Source of the DNA: an uncultured Butyrivibrio sp.
GTDB lineage: Bacteria > Bacillota > Clostridia > Lachnospirales > Lachnospiraceae
Direction of reading: 5' to 3'
Assembly (NCBI GenBank): GCA_947169985.1
Contig: CAMVRW010000059.1
Location: forward strand, 1 to 10,305
Length of the DNA stretch: 10,305 nt
Below, piece by piece: positions 5,895 to 10,305 of the stretch (the stretch's first letter is position 1; every line of letters starts with the position of its first letter). The notes under the pieces are model-generated. The model was not told where the DNA came from. It ran no database searches and saw only the letters and a list, made by a program, of their open reading frames with translations. Both the position numbers and the translations under genes were made by a program.

Positions 5895-7861
5895 ATTATT
5901 ATGCAGTTGGATGCAGGATAATCAGTCTCATTTCCCTTCTCATCAAGTAGATCCAGGTACTTGGAGAGATTATCAGGATATCCGGGTTCTAAGAGCTCTT
6001 CTGCAAATACTATCTTAGCCCCCAGTTCTTTGAAGAATTCTTTGTATTCTGAAAGGGTAAAGTATCCAAACTGTTCCTGCACCTCATGGGCATAGCTTTC
6101 AGAACCCCAGGTGTAGGTATACAGGAACTCTCTGATAAAGTTTACATCACCGGTAACAGTAAGAGATTCATCATCTATCAGGCTGACCTTTTTCTCCTCT
6201 GGAATATCCTTAAGGCCCTTGAAATCCTTCATATAGTTCTTAAAGAAATCAAGACCGCTTGGAGTCCTAAATCTTATGGTAAGAGGGAAGCTTCCGGTAG
6301 TTTTTATACCATCTCTTATGATGATCCTGCCGCCCTCATTCAGACTGTCGTAGGCATTATGAAGAGCCTTTTTGACACTGTCTATTTCAAATCTCCCATT
6401 TTCATCCTCTGTATAGGAATAAATCTCATGGAGAATTGATGAAAAGATAATGCTGTCAACGCTGCGGTCCATCTTATCATCCACGAAGTTGTGGACCTTA
6501 ACTTCCCAGTTATGACCGTCTCGACTCTTTTTCTGATTCAGGGTTTCAATGACATTTGTTGAAATGTCTGTTCCAATAATAGCCTTATCTGGATAGGTCT
6601 TTTCCAGCTTATCAAGAAGTATTCCGCCGCCGGAACCCACATCAACAACGCTGTCTCCAATCACATAGTCAATAATGCTGTCCTTGGTACTCATTGTTAC
6701 GTCGTTCATGGTCTGCAAGTATTTGTCTTCATTGTTGAGCCTGTCAAAGGCATCGCGCCTGAAGCCAAACATATCGTAGAGAACGATTATACTCTTTTCA
6801 AATGTTAGAAGACCGCTGCGTTCAGCCTCAACACAGAAATCAATGAGCTTATCACATACAGGTGAAAACTTGAAATCCACATAGGCAGAGCCGTTTTCTA
6901 TGATCACATCAAGGTCCACATTCTGAACAGAAGCATCCAGGATATATTTTTCAATTATCCTCTTTTTATAAATGTTCACATGCTTTTTTCCCTCGTAGTC
7001 ATAGTGAAGGGAATCGGATAAAGGCTTGAAGTTAAGGTGATATACTTCTTTTCCTGACTTTTCGATGGCGCTTAGAGTGTTCTGTAAAATTACTCTTATC
7101 TGACCCATATTGAAATCAGAGAGAGCAGATTCAAAGTACCATAGTTCGAACCTTGGAAAGACATTTTTCTCAAAGTACTTTACATCATTTTCAAAAAACT
7201 CTATTTCACCAGGGCATAGCTTTTGAAGCCTGTACTGGGCTGAAAACTCAGTAAGATCTCCTGAGACAATTCTTTCGATAAGGGATTTGACGCTAACTGT
7301 GATGCGGTTCCATAACTCTTCACTTACAGCTGCGATGATACATTCGTTAAGAGTCAGCAAAAGAGATCTCATCTCTTTTTCATGAAACTCCAAAAGGGGA
7401 GCATTTGCTTTAACAGAAATTTCTCCGCGAAGGCACTGGCCTATAATACCGTGGGTCTTGATGAGAGTATAGACGGTTCCATCATCTCCTGTAGCATCCT
7501 TATATATTTCAGCAGAAGCTATGTTATGGATATCAATTGGATATCCTTTTTTGATCCAAAGGGCTCTTTCTTTGGAAAGACCACCCTTTGCAACCTCTGA
7601 CCACTGCAAAGTCCTGCGAACAAGCTCTGCAACATGATCACTTAATTTGTCCCTTGTGGTGATTTCATCGAGAATATCAAGGGTTTTCATGACATACAGG
7701 AGAGTCTCTTTTCCTGTAAGACTTCCCATGCTTTCAAGTCTCTCGGAGTTAACATAGACGTTATCTGTCTGTGTGAGATAGGAGAGCCACAGGTTTTCTT
7801 TTAGTACGCCCTCCTTAAGTTCACCGTTATTATCAAAATATTTATCAAAATTTTTCCCCAC
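5882..7861 (-). CDS. Large protein with class I SAM-dependent methyltransferase domain
   Basis: 659 residues. A class I methyltransferase core starts near residue 395: motif I VVDVGSGGG (405-413), acidic strand end IIGTDIS with D432, SSILHEIY (474-481) as the motif IV region, and GGRIIIRDG (510-518) on a late strand. Residues 580-659 close the fold with an FGYFTLSEYKEFFKELG segment and a final strand CIIIAEK. The N-terminal ~390 residues are largely helical and were not recognised. They include THGIIGQCLRGE (136-147) and, just before motif I, LYDMFGFRRDAFDRL and LQTMNDVTMSTKD, which look like a conserved substrate or dimer region. The start is GTG with AAGAGGA (7869-7875, minus strand) seven nt upstream; the ATG at 7879-7881 is out of frame. 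The substrate is unknown; nothing in the neighbours points to RNA, protein or small molecule. Single-gene transcription unit. Confidence 0.75.
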   Translation of the reverse strand: MGKNFDKYFDNNGELKEGVLKENLWLSYLTQTDNVYVNSERLESMGSLTGKETLLYVMKTLDILDEITTRDKLSDHVAELVRRTLQWSEVAKGGLSKERALWIKKGYPIDIHNIASAEIYKDATGDDGTVYTLIKTHGIIGQCLRGEISVKANAPLLEFHEKEMRSLLLTLNECIIAAVSEELWNRITVSVKSLIERIVSGDLTEFSAQYRLQKLCPGEIEFFENDVKYFEKNVFPRFELWYFESALSDFNMGQIRVILQNTLSAIEKSGKEVYHLNFKPLSDSLHYDYEGKKHVNIYKKRIIEKYILDASVQNVDLDVIIENGSAYVDFKFSPVCDKLIDFCVEAERSGLLTFEKSIIVLYDMFGFRRDAFDRLNNEDKYLQTMNDVTMSTKDSIIDYVIGDSVVDVGSGGGILLDKLEKTYPDKAIIGTDISTNVIETLNQKKSRDGHNWEVKVHNFVDDKMDRSVDSIIFSSILHEIYSYTEDENGRFEIDSVKKALHNAYDSLNEGGRIIIRDGIKTTGSFPLTIRFRTPSGLDFFKNYMKDFKGLKDIPEEKKVSLIDDESLTVTGDVNFIREFLYTYTWGSESYAHEVQEQFGYFTLSEYKEFFKELGAKIVFAEELLEPGYPDNLSKYLDLLDEKGNETDYPASNCIIIAEK

Positions 7862-7915
7862 CGGTAATTCCTCTTTTCATCTTTATTTGCAATTCACGGT
7901 TTAATACCAAGAGAA

Positions 7916-7921
7916 ATTATA
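7916..7921 (-). promoter_or_regulatory. Candidate -10 element for the methyltransferase gene
   Basis: A perfect TATAAT on the minus strand, about 55 nt before the GTG start. No good -35 was found at 15-19 nt spacing (best TTTTAT, within the A/T-rich tail of the rubrerythrin terminator), so the promoter is tentative. Confidence 0.35.
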
Positions 7922-7940
7922 CTAGTAGTCAGAAATAAAT

Positions 7941-7973
7941 AAAAGAAAAAAGGGCAGCCATTTAAGGCTGCCC
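7941..7973 (-). terminator. Rho-independent terminator of the rubrerythrin gene
   Basis: GGGCAGCC (7952-7959) and GGCTGCCC (7966-7973) form a perfect 8-bp GC-rich stem with a 6-nt loop. Read on the minus strand, the stem is followed by a T-rich run (complement of AAAAGAAAAAA, 7941-7951). It lies 14 nt beyond the rubrerythrin stop. Confidence 0.9.
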
Positions 7974-7987
7974 CTGGTAACTCAATA

Positions 7988-8527
7988 TTATCCAAAGTAT
8001 CTCTTAAGGAGTCCTGCAAATGCTTTTCCATGTCTTGCCTCATCACGGCCGATCTCATGAACTATATCATGGATAGCATCAAGATTAAGCTCTTTTGCCT
8101 TCTTAGCAAGATCAGCTCTTCCCTGAGTAGCACCATACTCAGCTTCTGCACGAAGCTCAAGGTTCTTCTTGGTGGAGTCTGTGAGATCTTCTCCAAGGAG
8201 TTCAGCAAAGTGAGCTGCATGCTCAGCCTCTTCCCAGGCAGCCTTCTCATAAAAAGCACCAATCTCAGGATATCCTTCTCTGATGGCAACTCTTGCCATT
8301 GCCAGATACATACCAACCTCTGAGCATTCTCCAGTGAACATCTCTCTAAGACCCTGCTTGATATCTTCGGGAGCACTGCTGGCAACGCCTAATACATGCT
8401 CACAAGCCCATACTTTATCGCCTTCCTGCTTTGTGAACTTCTCTGCTGGAGCTTTACACTTTGGGCAGAACTCCGGTGGCTGATCTCCCTCATGAATGTA
8501 ACCACATACCTGACATACCCACTTCAT
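7988..8527 (-). CDS. Reverse rubrerythrin (NADH peroxidase-type)
   Basis: 179 residues with the rubredoxin domain first and the diiron domain second, the reverse of classical rubrerythrin. The rubredoxin part has CQVC (5-8) and CPKC (21-24) as Fe(Cys)4 ligands. The ferritin-like part has E67 or E70 in TGECSE, E100-A-E-H103, an E128/E130 helix and E163-A-R-H166, the paired ExxH diiron motifs. Reverse rubrerythrins of clostridia reduce hydrogen peroxide (and oxygen) in the cytoplasm using electrons from NADH via other carriers. The start was set at the ATG at 8525-8527, preceded by GAAAGGAG (8536-8543); the frame is open further upstream to a Met at 8575, but the rubredoxin domain starts exactly at MKWVC. 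It is monocistronic, with its own terminator. A set of inverted repeats in its leader (8549-8575) may be a control site. Confidence 0.92.
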   Translation of the reverse strand: MKWVCQVCGYIHEGDQPPEFCPKCKAPAEKFTKQEGDKVWACEHVLGVASSAPEDIKQGLREMFTGECSEVGMYLAMARVAIREGYPEIGAFYEKAAWEEAEHAAHFAELLGEDLTDSTKKNLELRAEAEYGATQGRADLAKKAKELNLDAIHDIVHEIGRDEARHGKAFAGLLKRYFG

Positions 8528-8548
8528 AGAAATATCTCCTTTCATTAA

Positions 8549-8575
8549 ACACGAGCTACGTGTATAAAAATACAC
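8549..8575. promoter_or_regulatory. Interlocked inverted repeats upstream of rubrerythrin
   Basis: GTGTAT-AAAA-ATACAC (8560-8575) is a perfect inverted repeat. Its left arm also pairs with ACACG (8549-8553) through CGTGT (8559-8563), so two mutually exclusive palindromes share one arm. The site is 22-48 nt before the rubrerythrin start codon. It does not match the PerR or Rex consensus as I know them. It could be an operator or a leader hairpin. Confidence 0.4.
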
Positions 8576-8673
8576 TATTTCGTTTGCCTCTTTCAGAATA
8601 ACACAAAGAGAATTAAAAGAATCACAGTTTAGAAAGATTTAATAAACACCTAATCAAATGTTTGAAAATTTAT

Positions 8674-8703
8674 TTCATATAGCAAAGAAATATGCGATAT
8701 ACT
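8674..8703 (+). promoter_or_regulatory. Probable promoter for the RpiR-luxS-mtnN operon
   Basis: TTCATA (8674-8679, 4 of 6), 18-nt spacer, TATACT (8698-8703, 5 of 6). Expected start near 8710, about 37 nt before the ATG at 8747. The rest of the 219-bp divergent intergenic region (8528-8746) is A/T-rich; apart from the repeats near 8549-8575 nothing else was recognised in it. Confidence 0.5.
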
Positions 8704-8746
8704 AATAAGTGTATGGGGATAAAAATATTAATGGAGGCTACACTAT

Positions 8747-9616
8747 ATGAATATTGTCAGTGAAAAAATCAAGAGTCATTATGATGAACTGCCTACCTCT
8801 GAAAGGCTTGTTGCTGATTTTGTTCTAGAGAATAAAGACGCCCTGTTTCAGCATCCCATAAAAGAACTTGCCACTATGTCTGGAACTACGCAGGCTGCAT
8901 GGACGAGATTTGCTCAGGCCATTGGATACGACGGGTTAAAAGATCTGAAGAATGCCTATTATGCTGAAGCAAATACCAATCTCCAGCAGGCTGATAAGGG
9001 TGGACCTAAGGTGGCCTTTAAGGATGTAAATGAGTATACATCCCTTCAGTCAATTGCAGATAATATCTGTGCTACATCTGTTCAGGCAGTTCAGACAACC
9101 TACAGGCTCTTTGATGCAGGGACATTTAGTGAAGCTGTAACAAAGATAGTGGAAGCGAAACAGATTCAGGTCTTTGGTGTTGGTACTGCCAGCATTGCAG
9201 CCTATGACCTGTACTGCAAACTTCTCAGGATCCACTATAATGCAGTATTCAACCAGGACCATCATATGAATCTTATGACTATCTCTCAGATAAAGCCTGG
9301 GGATGTTGCGATCTTTTTCTCTGATAATGCTAAGAACACTGAAATAATGCAGCTTTTTAATATTGCAAAAGAACGAGAAGCTGCTACAATAGCAGTTACA
9401 AAGCTTGGTAACAATGCACTTACCACCGGCTGTGATCACGTGCTTTTTGCCACATCTCCTGAGATCGATAAAAAGAGTGGTATTACAAGCTCCAGATTTG
9501 CTCAGCTGTTTTTGGTGGACACACTTTATACAGCTATAGCAAACCGTGACTACGAAAATATCAAGGGCTTCCTTAAGGATTCCTACGATGTTTTCCATAA
9601 TACAGCCAGGGACTAA
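8747..9616 (+). CDS. MurR/RpiR-family transcriptional regulator (HTH + SIS domain)
   Basis: 289 residues. The N-terminal ~75 form an HTH_6 domain: IKELATMSGTTQAAWTRF and AIGYDGLKDLK fit the helix-turn-helix and following LGF-G-FK element. Residues about 110-265 form a SIS domain: QVFGVGTAS (141-149), DLYCKLLRIHY (154-164), KPGDVAIFFS (183-192), then ATIAVTKLGNNAL. Family members bind sugar phosphates through the SIS loop, usually written SxSGxT; here the loop reads FSDNAKNTE (191-199), so the canonical Ser-Gly are missing and the ligand may differ. GGAGG at 8733-8737 is the ribosome binding site. luxS starts 21 nt downstream and mtnN follows, so it probably shares a transcript with the S-ribosylhomocysteine pathway and may regulate it or itself; which genes it controls is inference only. 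Confidence 0.85.
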   Translation: MNIVSEKIKSHYDELPTSERLVADFVLENKDALFQHPIKELATMSGTTQAAWTRFAQAIGYDGLKDLKNAYYAEANTNLQQADKGGPKVAFKDVNEYTSLQSIADNICATSVQAVQTTYRLFDAGTFSEAVTKIVEAKQIQVFGVGTASIAAYDLYCKLLRIHYNAVFNQDHHMNLMTISQIKPGDVAIFFSDNAKNTEIMQLFNIAKEREAATIAVTKLGNNALTTGCDHVLFATSPEIDKKSGITSSRFAQLFLVDTLYTAIANRDYENIKGFLKDSYDVFHNTARD

Positions 9617-9637
9617 GATTAAAAAAGGAGAAAAAGA

Positions 9638-10162
9638 ATGGATTTAATACCTAGTTTTTCAGTTGATCACACCAAGATCGTTCCCGGAATCTTTATCAGC
9701 AGACAGGATCAGCTTGGCGACCAGATCGTGACTACATATGATGTAAGAGTTACAAGACCCAATGTAGAGCCTGCAGTAGAAGTAGCTGCTATGCATTCCT
9801 TAGAGCACATAATTGCTACATTCCTTAGAAATGACCCTGATTGGAAGGATCAGGTTATTTATTGGGGACCAATGGGATGTCTTACAGGCTTTTACCTGAT
9901 ACTTAAAGGAGCAAAGGCTCCAAAGGAGATCCACGATCTTTTACTTAGGGCTTTCAGATCAGTAAAGGATGCTGAGGAAGTTCCCGGCGCTCTTGCTGTA
10001 AACTGTGGAAACTACCGCATGCATAACCTTGAAATGGCAAAGTGGTATGCTGAAAGATTTGCAGATTATCTTGAGGAGAATGCAAATGATCCTATGATCT
10101 TTGAATATCCAAAGGCAGAGAGACTTGTAACAGAAGATGGACGTCAGTTCTTCGATTCATAA
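9638..10162 (+). CDS. luxS: S-ribosylhomocysteine lyase LuxS
   Basis: 174 residues, slightly longer than the common 150-160. LuxS splits S-ribosylhomocysteine into homocysteine and 4,5-dihydroxy-2,3-pentanedione, the AI-2 precursor, as part of the activated methyl cycle in the cytoplasm. Metal ligands and catalytic residues are visible: HSLEH (H53, E56, H57), the catalytic Cys in GPMGCLTGFY (C81), and CGNY (C123, third metal ligand). DVRVTRPN (35-42) matches the substrate-side element. The extra length is mostly a C-terminal tail after about residue 150. AAGGAG at 9625-9630 precedes the ATG by seven nt; there is no room for a separate promoter after the RpiR-type gene. The following gene makes its substrate. 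Confidence 0.95.
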   Translation: MDLIPSFSVDHTKIVPGIFISRQDQLGDQIVTTYDVRVTRPNVEPAVEVAAMHSLEHIIATFLRNDPDWKDQVIYWGPMGCLTGFYLILKGAKAPKEIHDLLLRAFRSVKDAEEVPGALAVNCGNYRMHNLEMAKWYAERFADYLEENANDPMIFEYPKAERLVTEDGRQFFDS

Positions 10163-10177
10163 TAACAGGAGAAACTC

Positions 10178-10305
10178 ATGAAGATTGGTATTATTGGCGC
10201 CATGGAGGTTGAAGTTGAATCTCTAAAGAGCGAGATGAATGTAAAAAATACAGTTAAGAAGGCCTCCATGGAGTTCTTTGAAGGAACCATTGGAAGCACA
10301 GAGGT
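10178..10305 (+). CDS. mtnN: 5'-methylthioadenosine/S-adenosylhomocysteine nucleosidase, N-terminal part
   Basis: The first 42 codons, cut by the right edge. MKIGIIGAMEVEVESLK is the typical start of MtnN/Pfs; the Glu in GAMEVE belongs to the conserved active-site region (GAMxxE). The next segment, SMEFFEGTIGS, is the expected F(Y/F)xG element. The enzyme cleaves S-adenosylhomocysteine to adenine plus S-ribosylhomocysteine (the LuxS substrate) and also methylthioadenosine. AGGAG (10167-10171) lies six nt before the ATG, and the gap to luxS is 15 nt, so the two are co-transcribed. Confidence 0.92.
   Translation, partial: MKIGIIGAMEVEVESLKSEMNVKNTVKKASMEFFEGTIGSTE

Noticed and set aside
6086..6439. 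117-codon plus-strand frame inside the methyltransferase gene
   Set aside because: Antisense to the SAM-binding domain, no domain recognised, no promoter or ribosome binding site seen.
8528..8575. N-terminal extension of rubrerythrin by 16 residues
   Set aside because: The ribosome binding site GAAAGGAG lies within this stretch, right before MKWVC, and the rubredoxin domain starts there; the extension covers the control region instead.
8708..8744. AGTGTA / TACACT pair flanking the ribosome binding site of the RpiR-type gene
   Set aside because: Only six base pairs with a 25-nt loop; too weak to claim as a hairpin or a riboswitch.
9050..9598. 182-codon open frame on the minus strand inside the RpiR-type gene
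   Set aside because: It is antisense to a clearly recognisable regulator, has no plausible ribosome binding site that I can see and no family-like motifs.
9617..9637. Search for a SAM or SAH riboswitch before luxS
   Set aside because: Only 21 nt separate luxS from the upstream gene, and the leader at 8710-8746 is too short, so no riboswitch can be supported.
10200..10271. 9-bp inverted repeat CCATGGAGG / CCTCCATGG in the start of mtnN
   Set aside because: Both arms encode conserved MtnN residues (MEV and SME) and are 54 nt apart; coincidence of coding sequence is the simplest explanation.

Overview
The window looks like a chromosomal segment from an anaerobic Firmicute, most likely a Lachnospiraceae member of the Butyrivibrio/Pseudobutyrivibrio type. 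That is inferred from overall gene content and protein style: a reverse rubrerythrin, a small TSCPD protein, a luxS-mtnN pair, an MBOAT/SGNH pair, AGGAGG-type ribosome binding sites and sigma-A-like promoters. No rRNA, tRNA, CRISPR array, insertion sequence or prophage gene was seen. The gene order looks like ordinary core/accessory chromosome.

Layout. (1) Positions 3-1314: the tail of an MBOAT-type membrane O-acyltransferase followed by a membrane-anchored SGNH-like protein, probably an envelope glycan acylation pair. (2) Positions 1388-3500: murG (peptidoglycan lipid II synthesis), an 80-residue four-cysteine TSCPD protein and a NUDIX + winged-helix (NrtR-like) protein. These overlap by 1 and 4 nt, so they form a tightly coupled operon, closed by a hairpin terminator at 3521-3570. 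(3) Positions 3575-5863: a strong promoter carrying two near-identical 17-bp palindromes drives an SPFH/band-7 coiled-coil protein and a divergent NAD-kinase-fold protein. (4) On the minus strand are a 659-residue methyltransferase with a large unrecognised N-terminal part (5882-7861) and a reverse rubrerythrin (7988-8527) with its own terminator. (5) Positions 8747-10305: an RpiR/SIS-type regulator, luxS and the start of mtnN (pfs), i.e. S-adenosylhomocysteine detoxification/AI-2 synthesis behind a sugar-phosphate-type regulator.

The most interesting unit is the SPFH + NAD-kinase-like pair with its double operator. It lies just downstream of an NrtR-like regulator whose Nudix box has lost one conserved glutamate. 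Families of this kind regulate NAD metabolism, so a link between the regulator, the operators and the NAD-kinase-like protein is a testable inference. The RpiR regulator in front of luxS-mtnN is also notable, because the usual sugar-phosphate loop of its SIS domain is altered.
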